Shown piece by piece: positions 25,624-35,678 of a stretch of DNA of 64,000 nt. Positions within the stretch are counted from its first letter, which is position 1; the number at the start of each line of letters is the position of its first letter. The stretch lies in the NCBI GenBank assembly GCA_964539785.1, contig CAZIJQ010000001.1, forward strand, positions 1 through 64,000. The letters are read 5' to 3'. The position numbers and the translations under genes are program-made. The stretch comes from JABMPO01 sp964539785 (lineage in GTDB: Bacteria > Fidelibacterota > Marinisomatia > Marinisomatales > TCS56). The notes beneath the pieces were generated by a model. That model saw only the letters and a list, made by a program, of their open reading frames with translations. It did no database searches and was not told the DNA's origin.

Positions 25624-28476
25624 ATGCGTAAGGCCCACAGTTTTATGTTAAATAAAAAAGTTGCCAATTATCATCGATTGTTGGCATTTATATTGGTAGC
25701 AACCTTGGGTGCAATTACACCCAACAATCCGGAACAAACAAAACTGGTTCTGTATACTGATGGTACCTATGATCTAGATCAGGACGGACTGAGTGAATTA
25801 CTGCTAGTTGTACGTCAGTCTGATGGTGGTACTATTCTGGAATATGTCGAAATAGACAAGGCCCAAAATCACCAAACAATCTGGAAATTTATTCCTGATG
25901 CTGACCGGATAGGATTATTTACCGATGTTAAGATTGTTAACATTGATCAAGACGGCCCGCCGGAACTAGTCGGAATTTTGCAGACATCCTATAATGGCAG
26001 CAATTTTAATGAGCCCTGGCTGTATGTATTTCAATGGCTTGGCGACACGTTTTCATCAGTACCGATTGTTTTAGCTGATGACCGGCTCAGCGAACAATTC
26101 ATCAGACCTGGCAATTTGAGTTTTTTAAGCCGGGAAACACCGGCCGGTTCTGGCCTGGCAATATCATTTGGCAGCCCCCTGCGGGAAATATTGATTCTGG
26201 ACATTGATTATCACCAGCAGCCCTGGAAATTTTCCGGGCAATATCATTTACAGCCGGAATTATTCAAAAATGGTTATGGCCGGGTTTATACAGCAGCTTT
26301 TAATCATGAAGGCCGTGAGCTATTGGCCGTGTTCAGTCCGGAAGGAAGCCTGCTAAAAACGGTTATCTACGATCTGGAGCCGGAACCGCATGAAATATTG
26401 TCTGATGTTCTGACTATCAATGGCGCCCGGTTTATCAGAGCCGCTGAAATAATGACTACCGATTTCAATGGTGATGGTGATAATGAATTATTAATACCAT
26501 TCGATAACGGTGATCTGGCAATTGTTTCTATCGTTGATGGAGAGCTACAGCTTAAAATTTCTGATTTGAATGGGCACGACCTGTTTATTTTACCCGAGCC
26601 GGCGACCGAAAATGATATTAATAATATGGTTATGGCGCGAATAGAAAATGGATTATTCAGTACATTGCGCACTGAGCCAGTGCGAATTGCTTCCGTGTCT
26701 AAAGAGGAAGTGGAAGATTATCTTGATCCCGATTTTCAGTTGGATGTGGAAATCACAGACACAATTATGCTTGGAGATCAGTTTTTCCAAACTGTCATAA
26801 CCGATACAGCCTCGGAGTTTTACAGTTTACAATGGTTAATACCGCCCCCTGAAGGTGTGGAGTTTGACCCGGTAGCTGGTACAATCACCTGGTTTCCCAC
26901 CATTTTGCAGATTGGCTCACACCAGTTCAAATACAAAACAGAACAAAGAATTGGTGAAAAAATTCTGATTGTGGAAGACGCCTCCGGACTCCGACATCAG
27001 ATTGTACCAGTCCTGACTGATGTAATTACTGATTTTGGTGTTCTTGTGAAAGATTCAATCGTTATCGTCGCTGAAACCTTTACTAGATCAGGTGCACAGC
27101 CATCATCGGTCATGGAATTGTATAGTGTGGCGGCTTTAATTCCAGATGACAAAATTGATAATCGATTTATTTTTGAGGGTGTACCGCCATTCGGTCTCAC
27201 TACTGCCGAATTCACACAGATCGGTGCCGGAAAAAGTCTGATGCACAGCATTACCGCCGATGTAACCAATATTATTGAAGATAAAAAAATAAGTTTTTCT
27301 TATTCATCGCCGGTTTCGACAGTTATGCCAACCGCCACATTCAAGGTTATTCATGATTTGGATAATAATTTGATGACCCTGTTGATCTCACCCGCCATTG
27401 ATGGCGTCAGGCAATCGCTTAATCCCGAGGATCTTGCACCGGAATTATACCAGTTTCCGGAATATTTCTTCTCAGGGCTTCCCGAGAACATGACCAGGGA
27501 ATTATTGGGCCAGAAGTTGCAATTCTCCATTTCGGAAGATACGCTCACCCAGAACACTCAATTGTCCTTTGTGGGTATTACCAGTCCCGCTAATCCGGCA
27601 CACCTGCTGACACTTTATTTCAATCAAGGAACACTGGAAGCAATCCGCGGGGAAGTTAAAATACAGCCCACTGGCAGCAAGAAAATAATTACCGAATTTG
27701 ACTTTTCAGGCGAATTCAATCCGGTTCGTATTTCCACTCAGCTTAGATTTCCACGTATGCTGGCCCAGTCTGGCAAAACCGGTCTTTTCGATTCGGCAGA
27801 TTCCAGCCTGGCCCCTACCGGTACTGAATCAGAGCCGGTAGTAATTCCTGACTTCGGATTGGAGTTTGAACCTGGAAATTATGTTAAAATTTATGATGAC
27901 GATAGTTATGATTTTTCAGCGGGGAATATTACTGTGGCGGCCTGGATCAAAACTACCGGACTGAATAAAGGCCAGGCAATTATATCCAAGGAAGATGAAT
28001 TCCGTCTGGCATTTGACCACAATGGTCAGCTTGAGTTTTGGACTGCCAACGATTCAGGAACAGGTAATATTATTGTGAGCCCCCTTCTTTTCCCCCAGGA
28101 TAACTGGATTCATATTGCTGCAGCCCAGGATTCAATGGGAATGCGGTTATTTGAAAATGGCAACCTGATAGCCCAAAATTCTCTAACAGGTAAATTGATA
28201 GATAGTGATAATCCAGTGTATTTAGGTGGCTGGGATTTCTTTTCAGGATATCTCGACGAAATAATGATTTCTAGTAGTGGATATTATTCGGCGAATTTTA
28301 TTCCGGTCCCAATGGTTGCTGATGTTGATTCCGCTTTGTCCGGCTTGTGGCATTTTAACACTGGCCAAGGTTATTCAGTAATTGATATGGTAAAAAACAA
28401 TAATGGTGAAATATTTGGCGCCCAATGGGTTCCCGTGGATAAGGATGCAGTCGAACAACCAGAATCCGAAGAATAA
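25624..28476 (+). CDS. Large secreted FG-GAP/LamG-domain protein
   Basis: A 950-aa exported protein. The start is ATG 25624 or 25645; a hydrophobic signal (LLAFILVATLGAI) follows either. The N-terminal ~350 residues contain FG-GAP-like calcium loops (DLDQDGLSELLLV, NIDQDGPPELVGI, DFNGDGDNELLIP). An Ig-like He_PIG-type unit (GVEFDPVAGTITWFP) is near residue 420. The C-terminal part (about 755-920) resembles a LamG/concanavalin-like domain (VAAWIKTTG..., DNWIHIAAAQD, YLGGWDFFSGYLDEIMI). No T9SS sorting domain is seen. Likely a surface or periplasmic binding protein; partner unknown. The next gene is a same-strand relative. Confidence 0.8.
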   Translation: MRKAHSFMLNKKVANYHRLLAFILVATLGAITPNNPEQTKLVLYTDGTYDLDQDGLSELLLVVRQSDGGTILEYVEIDKAQNHQTIWKFIPDADRIGLFTDVKIVNIDQDGPPELVGILQTSYNGSNFNEPWLYVFQWLGDTFSSVPIVLADDRLSEQFIRPGNLSFLSRETPAGSGLAISFGSPLREILILDIDYHQQPWKFSGQYHLQPELFKNGYGRVYTAAFNHEGRELLAVFSPEGSLLKTVIYDLEPEPHEILSDVLTINGARFIRAAEIMTTDFNGDGDNELLIPFDNGDLAIVSIVDGELQLKISDLNGHDLFILPEPATENDINNMVMARIENGLFSTLRTEPVRIASVSKEEVEDYLDPDFQLDVEITDTIMLGDQFFQTVITDTASEFYSLQWLIPPPEGVEFDPVAGTITWFPTILQIGSHQFKYKTEQRIGEKILIVEDASGLRHQIVPVLTDVITDFGVLVKDSIVIVAETFTRSGAQPSSVMELYSVAALIPDDKIDNRFIFEGVPPFGLTTAEFTQIGAGKSLMHSITADVTNIIEDKKISFSYSSPVSTVMPTATFKVIHDLDNNLMTLLISPAIDGVRQSLNPEDLAPELYQFPEYFFSGLPENMTRELLGQKLQFSISEDTLTQNTQLSFVGITSPANPAHLLTLYFNQGTLEAIRGEVKIQPTGSKKIITEFDFSGEFNPVRISTQLRFPRMLAQSGKTGLFDSADSSLAPTGTESEPVVIPDFGLEFEPGNYVKIYDDDSYDFSAGNITVAAWIKTTGLNKGQAIISKEDEFRLAFDHNGQLEFWTANDSGTGNIIVSPLLFPQDNWIHIAAAQDSMGMRLFENGNLIAQNSLTGKLIDSDNPVYLGGWDFFSGYLDEIMISSSGYYSANFIPVPMVADVDSALSGLWHFNTGQGYSVIDMVKNNNGEIFGAQWVPVDKDAVEQPESEE

Positions 28477-28518
28477 TTTCAACCTGACATTTGATAATAA
28501 TTCTGACGACCATCTAAT

Positions 28519-31500
28519 ATGAAGGGGAAATTATATAAGTATCTGTGGTTCCCGTTTATCTTACTGGGGTTTCTAATCGCAAATGAATCGGATAGCTGGA
28601 AAACCCATAAAATTGTTGAGCTAACTGGTGTTTACGATATCAATGCCAATGGTCGGGCGGAGTATTTTGCAGTATTGGAAAATGGTATTGCCTATGGATC
28701 GCCGCTTATAATCAGACATGTGGAAATCGGTGGGGATGGATATCAACAAACCTTATGGGAATTATCATTACCCGAAGATGTTTATGGTGATTATGTTGGT
28801 TTGAAACTGGCTGACCTGACTGGCGATAATATCCCTGAACTGGTCATATTAATGAATATTTCCGAACTGGATCAGGATGGGGTCCGCAAACCGATTCTAT
28901 ATGTTTTCCAATTTGAAGATGGCAGTTATGGAGAATATCCGGTCAGCTCACTTGATCTCTCGGACAGCTTAGGCTATCTGTTAAGTAATAATATCCAGTG
29001 TTTAGATCGTAATGGCGATGACGATGATGAATTGGTGATTACACTGGGTAGCCCCCGGCGCAGCATCATCCTGATTGATCAAATGGAAAATGGCGAACTG
29101 GCAGTTATCAGCGAATTAGTACCCGAATCTTTGAATTCCGGTAGTGGCTTTATCTACACAGCCGTTATCGACCACGATCACAATGGCTATGATGACTTGA
29201 TTGCTTTCAGCCCGGCCGGCGATATTTTAATTATCCAACCCTATTATAACAACAGCGGCAGCCTCGAGGCGGCTGAGCCGGTTCAGCAGAAAATAAGTGG
29301 TTTGCACGGTCTACTGCCGCGTTCAATCACGGTTTCCGATTGGGATGCCGATGGTTTCGCCGATATTATCCTGCCTTTCCAATCCGGGCATGTTGTTGCC
29401 ATGACGATGACATCGGTCGGGGTTCCTGTGGCAGAATTACCCATCGCAGCCGGCCCACTCTCGGATATCCGGGTCGCTGATTTTAATCAGGACGATTATT
29501 GGGATTTATTGCTGGTATCCGCTGAAATGAACATGTTGTCAATATTTTATGGAGATGCTACTCCCCAGCAGGAAGTAGTCGAATATTTTTCTCTGGCCGG
29601 TGACGATGGCTCCCAGGTGTTCCAAGTGCTGCCGGTTGTATCGGGTGGGCTTTATACCGGCATGGTAATCGCCGCCAGTTGGAACGGTCTGATTACGGAC
29701 GTCTTCACCAGCGATCTGGGAACTAATCAGGCACCACTGCCAGTGGAAGAATCAGAGCCGGATACCACAGCAAGTTTTCTGGCTGATGATATACTTACTG
29801 TATTCCCGGTCATTGAACCAGTCACGGAATCACCATTAATCGAAGAACTACCGAGTGTGATTCTACCGACTGGAAGAGACTTGCCGGTTGGAGTATTACC
29901 ACGACATGTGCTCACCGCCAGTCAATCTTTTGTTTATACAATTCCCGAAAATGAAATGCGTTATTTCTATAGTTTCCGCTGGTTGAAACCACCACCAAAA
30001 GGAATGTTTTTTCATTACGAAAGCCGATCAATAACCTGGATTCCCAGCCCGGAACAGTTGGGAGCCTATCAACTGGTATATCAGGTTGAGATGAAGATCG
30101 GCGAAAAAATAGCCTTTGACAGTCGGGAACCGGATTCACTCATGACCTATCAGGTCGTACCGGATTTGGACGGCTATGAAGAACGGCTATGGGTTTATGT
30201 TAACGACCCACCGCAAATTATCTCTGAACCATCCGGGCTTGATTTCGTGGCCGATGAACTGTTTACTTACCAGCCTCAGGCTGTCGATGCCAACGCTGAT
30301 GCCCGAATAACTTTTACTCTGGAACAGAAACCAACCGGAATGACAATTGATCCGAATGGCTTGATCCATTGGCAGACAGATTCGACTCATGTTAAAGTTT
30401 ATCCGGTAAGACTGGTCGCCTCTGATGGATTTGAGCGTTCGGTACAAGAATTTACCGTGCATCCCCGGGCCGGTGTATCAATTATTTCGTTGCCGGATTC
30501 AGTTGGTCAGGTAAATGAAGATTACCGCTATCAGATCGAAGTCTGGAAACCGGAAATTGACCTGGCCCTAAAATATTCCTTGCTGAATGGACCGGAAGGA
30601 ATGACGATAGATTCTCAGGGAATTTTAAACTGGACACCCTCACCGGCTCAAATAGATTCTGCCAGGTTCACTTTTTTCGTCACTCACGGTGTTGCCCGGG
30701 ATACGCAAAAAGCGGTCATTTTTGTTAATCATCCGCCTATCATAGAGTCTGCCCCGACAGGTATAATTACCGTTCGTTTAGGGGAAACCTACGACGCCCA
30801 AATTATGGCCAGTGATCCTAACATTGGCGATCAATTACAGTATAGCGCTCTGCTATTACCCGAAGGAATGCGAATGGACCCCTACAACGGTCGATTGTTG
30901 TGGGAGCCAACCGAAGCTAATGTTGATTTTTCCCATTTGTTAGTTGCTGTCAGCGATGGCCGCGAAACCCGAATGGTGGAAGCAGAGTTTTTTGTTAATG
31001 CGCCCCTTACTATTATTTCACTGCCGCCCATGCAGGCCGAAGTCGGCCTACCTTATCAATATAAATTGAAAACAGCCGATTTGAATAAAGGCAATCTGCT
31101 GACTTTCGATAAATTGACTATGGTGGATGATATTAGCAAAGTTCGTATTTACGGGGTGAAAATTGCCGATGATATTTATAAAGCCAACATCAGGCGCTAT
31201 ATTGGCGACTGGGATAATGCCCCGGCCGTATATGCCGGCAGCACCGACGATCGCGAAGATAATTCCGTATCTCGTTTAAATCTTAAAAAATATGTGCATT
31301 CAATTTTTTATGAATCAGACCAATTGATTGTGATGCTGCAGACAATTGATCAGCGTACAGTCTCGATAAAAGATGTATTGTGGGAGTTTTTCCAGGGGAG
31401 CAAGGGGAAGCCACCGCGTGTATCGGTGCAGCGTATTCCGACAAATCGCTATTCCTTGCTTGAATTTCCGGATGGCATGGAAGTGGATGAATTAACCGGT

Positions 31501-32229
31501 ACTATTAATTGGACACCAGCGCTGGAACAGATCGATGTACAGCGAACCCGAGTGCTGGTTTCCGATGGCTATTTGCGGGATGAACAGGTTTTTGATATTT
31601 ATGTTAACCAGCCACCGCTAATTGTTTCCAAGCCCGGCGGGACAGCCCTGGTGAGTGAACTATTCAAATACCAGATTATAGCGGAAGATAAAAATAGTGA
31701 TGCAGAATTGAAATATTCGCTGCTGAAAGCGCCGGCCGGGATGCAGATGAGTCGCGGTGGTCGGGTAGTCTGGAATCCAAAGCCTTCCCAGATTAACAAC
31801 CACAAATTTACCGTGAAGGTTTCGGATGGTTATAAAGAGGATAGTCAGATTAACAGTGTTTACGTTAACATCAATCCCAGCGTTCTGTCCACGCCCAAGC
31901 CGGTGGCTTTGACCGGTTATGAATATCGCTATAAAATGATGGTTGAAGATCTCAATAAAGATCGAATTTCCTTCCGGCCGTTACGGCTACCGAAATACGC
32001 AAAATTTAATCCTAAAACGGGCTTGCTGGTCTGGAAGCCCCGCAGTGGACAGAAAGGCCCCAACGATGTAATAATTATGGTTACTGATGAACGGGGAGCA
32101 GCCACGTCGCATGAATTTCAAATCCATGTTTTTGAGGACCCCAGTGATCGTCAATTCGTTAATACTGGCTGGCCGTTATTATTGACTTTCGTTGGGGTAA
32201 TGTTCGCCTGGGGAGCCGCCCAGATTTAA
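28519..32229 (+). CDS. Giant FG-GAP and Ig-like (He_PIG) repeat surface protein with C-terminal anchor
   Basis: A 1236-aa exported protein. The signal peptide is followed by an FG-GAP-rich N-terminal part similar to its upstream neighbour (for example DRNGDDDDELVITLGSPRRSI). A series of about six Ig-like units follows, each with a motif like GMTIDSQGILNWTPSPAQ and ending in VNxPP. The last 18 residues form a single hydrophobic helix (PLLLTFVGVMFAWGAAQI), a likely C-terminal membrane anchor. One unit is interrupted by an insert of about 100 residues (near 870-970). With the 950-aa gene it forms a 42-bp-spaced tandem pair of distant paralogues. Confidence 0.82.
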   Translation: MKGKLYKYLWFPFILLGFLIANESDSWKTHKIVELTGVYDINANGRAEYFAVLENGIAYGSPLIIRHVEIGGDGYQQTLWELSLPEDVYGDYVGLKLADLTGDNIPELVILMNISELDQDGVRKPILYVFQFEDGSYGEYPVSSLDLSDSLGYLLSNNIQCLDRNGDDDDELVITLGSPRRSIILIDQMENGELAVISELVPESLNSGSGFIYTAVIDHDHNGYDDLIAFSPAGDILIIQPYYNNSGSLEAAEPVQQKISGLHGLLPRSITVSDWDADGFADIILPFQSGHVVAMTMTSVGVPVAELPIAAGPLSDIRVADFNQDDYWDLLLVSAEMNMLSIFYGDATPQQEVVEYFSLAGDDGSQVFQVLPVVSGGLYTGMVIAASWNGLITDVFTSDLGTNQAPLPVEESEPDTTASFLADDILTVFPVIEPVTESPLIEELPSVILPTGRDLPVGVLPRHVLTASQSFVYTIPENEMRYFYSFRWLKPPPKGMFFHYESRSITWIPSPEQLGAYQLVYQVEMKIGEKIAFDSREPDSLMTYQVVPDLDGYEERLWVYVNDPPQIISEPSGLDFVADELFTYQPQAVDANADARITFTLEQKPTGMTIDPNGLIHWQTDSTHVKVYPVRLVASDGFERSVQEFTVHPRAGVSIISLPDSVGQVNEDYRYQIEVWKPEIDLALKYSLLNGPEGMTIDSQGILNWTPSPAQIDSARFTFFVTHGVARDTQKAVIFVNHPPIIESAPTGIITVRLGETYDAQIMASDPNIGDQLQYSALLLPEGMRMDPYNGRLLWEPTEANVDFSHLLVAVSDGRETRMVEAEFFVNAPLTIISLPPMQAEVGLPYQYKLKTADLNKGNLLTFDKLTMVDDISKVRIYGVKIADDIYKANIRRYIGDWDNAPAVYAGSTDDREDNSVSRLNLKKYVHSIFYESDQLIVMLQTIDQRTVSIKDVLWEFFQGSKGKPPRVSVQRIPTNRYSLLEFPDGMEVDELTGTINWTPALEQIDVQRTRVLVSDGYLRDEQVFDIYVNQPPLIVSKPGGTALVSELFKYQIIAEDKNSDAELKYSLLKAPAGMQMSRGGRVVWNPKPSQINNHKFTVKVSDGYKEDSQINSVYVNINPSVLSTPKPVALTGYEYRYKMMVEDLNKDRISFRPLRLPKYAKFNPKTGLLVWKPRSGQKGPNDVIIMVTDERGAATSHEFQIHVFEDPSDRQFVNTGWPLLLTFVGVMFAWGAAQI

Positions 32230-32232
32230 TAA

Positions 32233-33312
32233 TTAAACTTTAGATTTTAAAATAGTGCGCAATAATGCCTGTTCACCACCGGGGCTAGGCTTGAAATCGA
32301 TACCGATAGCGTAAACAGGCAGCTTGGCGGTCTTGGGCAATCCGGCCAGTTTCAGCAAGTCTTTCTCCGTGGTTAAAATATATTTTGCTCCGCTGTCTCG
32401 CATTTTTATTTGCATTTTTTCTATATCAGCTCTATTGTATTCGTGGTGATCCCGATACACAAGATGGTCACAAACTGTTAATCCGCTTTGATCGAGTAAT
32501 CGGGTAAAACTGGTGGGGTCGCCGATCCCGGAAACAGCCAGGAGTATTTCATTCCGGGCATTGTCGAACGGTAGAGGATTGGTAAAACCAATTAATTTAG
32601 ATTTGATCGCGATTTTACTATTGAAATTAGGTGCGGATAATTTATTAACCCTGCTTTTCAATATTGATGGTGGTGTGCCCAGGTTGGTTTTTGTCCAAAA
32701 AATAAGATCGGCTCGTCGCAGGTGGAACCAGGGCTCTCTAAGGCGTCCAAAAGGAGCCAGTTTATTCTCATTTACTGAATCTTGAGCATTGAGCAGGACT
32801 ATATCCACATCCCGTTCTAACTTACGGTGTTGAAAACCATCATCGAGAATGATTATATCCGGTGAGAAATTTTGTATTAAATATACTCCACCGCGGTAGC
32901 GGTTTTCATCGACGACTATGGGCACTCCAGGTAATTGTTGCGCCATTAAGAATGGTTCGTCGCCAACATTTTGCCAGGTTTGATTTAATTCGGAGCCATT
33001 GGTAACTAAAACCGTACCGGTTGTTTTCCGGTGGTACCCACGGCTCAGTACCGCAATCTTTTTACCCTGCTTTTGTAGTAGTCGTGCAAGATAGATAACA
33101 GCCGGTGTTTTTCCAGTACCACCCATTGAAATATTACCAACGCTGACGACTGTGCGGGGTAATTTATGAGATATAAAAAAACCAACCGAATAAAATAGAT
33201 TGCGCCAGAAGATGGTTCCCCAATACAATAATGCCAGTGGAAATAATAAATAACGCAGGTAGGTGCTGTTGAAAAGCCTAGTGCCCGGTTCTCTCATCGA
33301 CTTGTTTCTCAA
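32233..33312 (-). CDS. lpxK: Tetraacyldisaccharide 4'-kinase
   Basis: Phosphorylates the 4' position of the lipid A disaccharide at the inner membrane. The N-terminal membrane-associated helix (about 20-45) is followed by the Walker A motif SVGNISMGGTGKTP (57-70), LSRGYHRKT and IILDDGFQHRKLERD, all LpxK hallmarks. 359 aa is slightly long; an internal ATG at residue 6 could be the true start. The gene overlaps the acyltransferase gene upstream by about 35 bp. Part of a lipid A cluster. Confidence 0.94.
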   Translation of the reverse strand: MRNKSMREPGTRLFNSTYLRYLLFPLALLYWGTIFWRNLFYSVGFFISHKLPRTVVSVGNISMGGTGKTPAVIYLARLLQKQGKKIAVLSRGYHRKTTGTVLVTNGSELNQTWQNVGDEPFLMAQQLPGVPIVVDENRYRGGVYLIQNFSPDIIILDDGFQHRKLERDVDIVLLNAQDSVNENKLAPFGRLREPWFHLRRADLIFWTKTNLGTPPSILKSRVNKLSAPNFNSKIAIKSKLIGFTNPLPFDNARNEILLAVSGIGDPTSFTRLLDQSGLTVCDHLVYRDHHEYNRADIEKMQIKMRDSGAKYILTTEKDLLKLAGLPKTAKLPVYAIGIDFKPSPGGEQALLRTILKSKV

Positions 33313-33940
33313 GTTTATTTAATTCGGTCGTCAGGAGGTCCGCGCGGGCTGTGTAATCCATATCATCAGTAAAATTTAACGGGGGACCAAATATTATTTC
33401 AGTCCGGGCAAAAGCCTTGGCAACAACAAAAGTGTCCCAGTTAGTGAAACCACGAAATTTTGTCGAATGACAGGCGACCGGAACGATGATAGCTCCGGTA
33501 GCTTGTGCTGCTCGGATAACACCTGGTTTGCATTGCTTGGCAGGACCCTTGGGTCCGTCTGGCGTTATATAAACCAGGGTGGCCGGTGATTTCAATTTTC
33601 TCAGCATATCAAGATATGCTTCACGTCCCCGCTCGGTACTGGATCCCCGGACAAACCGCCAGCCTATTTTTTTTCCAATGCGCGAGATAAGCTCGGCATC
33701 CTTGTGGGTTCCGGCCAGTCCGTAAAATTCGTTACCTGCCAGGTACATAAATGGTCCCAACAATCGTCCATGCCAGATTGCCAAGATCACTGATTGACCT
33801 TTGTTCAAGGCATCCTGATAATAGTGGGAACCCTGACCTTTGAAATGATTGGTGAAGTATACCCAGCGAATTGCCCAGCCGCCGATTACGACGGTCAACC
33901 AAAATTCGATCTTTTTTATTAATTTGGATTTCTTAGCCAT
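33278..33940 (-). CDS. DUF374-type lysophospholipid acyltransferase family protein
   Basis: A membrane-associated acyltransferase of the LPLAT superfamily. Motifs: AIWHGRLLGP near residue 50, a THKDAELISRI segment, FVRGSSTERG and TPDGPKGPAKQCKPG near 130. ATG 33940 overlaps the lpxB end by a few bases; an in-frame TTG at 33952 is a weaker alternative. Lying between lpxB and lpxK, it may act as a late lipid A acyltransferase, in place of LpxL/LpxM. That role is inferred from context. Confidence 0.87.
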   Translation of the reverse strand: MAKKSKLIKKIEFWLTVVIGGWAIRWVYFTNHFKGQGSHYYQDALNKGQSVILAIWHGRLLGPFMYLAGNEFYGLAGTHKDAELISRIGKKIGWRFVRGSSTERGREAYLDMLRKLKSPATLVYITPDGPKGPAKQCKPGVIRAAQATGAIIVPVACHSTKFRGFTNWDTFVVAKAFARTEIIFGPPLNFTDDMDYTARADLLTTELNKLEKQVDERTGH

Positions 33941-35069
33941 CCGGTTGCCCAATTATGATTTGCGCTGCTCTTGCGTAAGCGCCCGGAGCACCCAGTAGCT
34001 GGCGGATTTTCTGGTATTCATCCTGCATTTTTTTCCGTTCACCCGAATTGATTAAGAGCGGCGTTGCCGCTTGAATCAGGTTTTTTTCCGTCAGATCAGT
34101 TTGTAATAATTCCGGCACCACCTTTTTACCGGCGATCAGATTTGCCATTGCAACATAAGGCAAGTCCACGATTAACCGGGCCAAGAAAAACGTCATGGTC
34201 GATAACCGGTAAGCTACGATTGCCGGTATATTAAAAACAGCCGCTTCCAGAGTTGCCGTTCCGGATGCGACCAGAACAAGCTGTCCATATTGTAATGCCA
34301 GGCGCGGATTATCTTCTTCAACCAATAGGTTTGGTGGTAGTGGGTCCAGCCGGATATTAGGAGCTTTTCCAACAATCAAACGCAGGTTGGGATTTTGTTG
34401 GGCTAGTTTTTGCGCGGCCGCTAAAAATACCGGCCAGTGACGGTCAACTTCCTGCTGCCGGCTGCCAGGGAAAAGTACTAATAGCTGATCTTGGGAATTC
34501 AGGGAATGCTTGCGGTAAAATTCAGATTTTGAAATCCCCGGTAATTCAATTTCACTGAAAGGATGTCCGACAAATTGAACTGCCACAGCTCGTTGGCGAT
34601 ACCAATGTTCTTCAAAGGGGAAAATGCTCAGTGAATGTTGTACATATTTCTGCAGGATTTTCACCCGCTTTTCTTTCCAGGCCCAGGCCTGCGGTAAAAT
34701 AAAATAGGAGACGGGGATTTTTAAATGCGCAATTTTTTTAGCCAGCCGCAAATTAAAACCAGGATAATCAATCAGGATGATGCAGTCAGGGTGGATTCTG
34801 GTTATTGCCGTAATAGTATCTTTCATGACTTGCTTGAAATACGACAGATGCTTGATCACCTCGGTGAAGCCCATTACAGCTAAATTGTCAATATGTTCGG
34901 ATATTTCCATTCCGGCCGCTGACATCTGGTTCCCACCATGCCCGTAAAACCGGGCTTCGGAAACCTCGGTTTTTATCGCCTTGATCAGTCGTGCACCATG
35001 ATGGTCGCCCGATTCTTCACCAGCGATCATATAAAATACAGTGGCAGGTTTAGTGGTTTTTCCGCCCAT
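33933..35069 (-). CDS. lpxB: Lipid-A-disaccharide synthase
   Basis: Condenses UDP-diacylglucosamine with lipid X to form the lipid A disaccharide. The GT19 family signature is clear: MIAGEESGDHHGARL at the N-terminus, FYGHGGNQMSAAGME, ILIDYPGFNLRLAKK, PQAWAWKEKRVK, FPGSRQQEVDRHWP and SGTATLEAA. 378 aa is standard. Next to it are lpxK and an acyltransferase, defining a lipid A assembly cluster. Confidence 0.96.
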   Translation of the reverse strand: MGGKTTKPATVFYMIAGEESGDHHGARLIKAIKTEVSEARFYGHGGNQMSAAGMEISEHIDNLAVMGFTEVIKHLSYFKQVMKDTITAITRIHPDCIILIDYPGFNLRLAKKIAHLKIPVSYFILPQAWAWKEKRVKILQKYVQHSLSIFPFEEHWYRQRAVAVQFVGHPFSEIELPGISKSEFYRKHSLNSQDQLLVLFPGSRQQEVDRHWPVFLAAAQKLAQQNPNLRLIVGKAPNIRLDPLPPNLLVEEDNPRLALQYGQLVLVASGTATLEAAVFNIPAIVAYRLSTMTFFLARLIVDLPYVAMANLIAGKKVVPELLQTDLTEKNLIQAATPLLINSGERKKMQDEYQKIRQLLGAPGAYARAAQIIIGQPDG

Positions 35070-35102
35070 TATTCAGGCAAGTTTAAGTTTGGTTTTTACG
35101 AT

Positions 35103-35678
35103 TTAAAAGAAAATTGACCGCAGCAGGATAATTATCAAAATCAGGGCAATATTTTGCAGGGTACGCTTTTCTACTTTAAAAGTTTTCGAAATTGAAGCCG
35201 GAACACGGTTATCGTCATTTTCCCAAGCCGACAGGCGGGGCAGCAAGCGAGGCACAAACGTACAGTAAACCCGGTATTCTTCACCAAACAAATCCCGCAG
35301 AGTCTCTTCTTCCAGGGACACGATCAGTGAATATTGAATTACAAAGAAAGCCCAGGTTAGAATCATCATTGATATGACGGAAGGGGCACCGGTAAACAGA
35401 ACCACTCCGGTATAGATGACCATATTCCCTACATAAAGGGGATTTCTTACGTAGGCAAATGGGCCGGAAGCGCATAGTTTTTTAGCACCGACTTTAGTTG
35501 TTCTGGTGGCACCACCAGCAAAACGATTAGCATAAATACGGATAGATTCGCCAATTAAAATGATAACCAACCCCAGCAGAATTCCAAAAAAAGTTGGTTG
35601 GGCAAAATAGATCAGAATAAAAACCAGCGGAATCGGGGTATAGCTGCGATTTTTAAAGAAAAACTGTCTGATGTCCAT
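35103..35678 (-). CDS. Isoprenylcysteine/phospholipid methyltransferase-family membrane protein
   Basis: A 191-aa integral membrane protein with about five hydrophobic segments. The family signature is visible: ASGPFAYVRNPLYVGNMV near 75-95 and a late EEETLRDLFGEEYRVYCTFVPRLLP. These belong to the ICMT/PEMT-type S-adenosylmethionine-dependent methyltransferases. The substrate may be a lipid, given the lipid A gene neighbours, but this is inference. The start shares a base with the end of the oxidoreductase gene, so they are coupled. Confidence 0.83.
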   Translation of the reverse strand: MDIRQFFFKNRSYTPIPLVFILIYFAQPTFFGILLGLVIILIGESIRIYANRFAGGATRTTKVGAKKLCASGPFAYVRNPLYVGNMVIYTGVVLFTGAPSVISMMILTWAFFVIQYSLIVSLEEETLRDLFGEEYRVYCTFVPRLLPRLSAWENDDNRVPASISKTFKVEKRTLQNIALILIIILLRSIFF

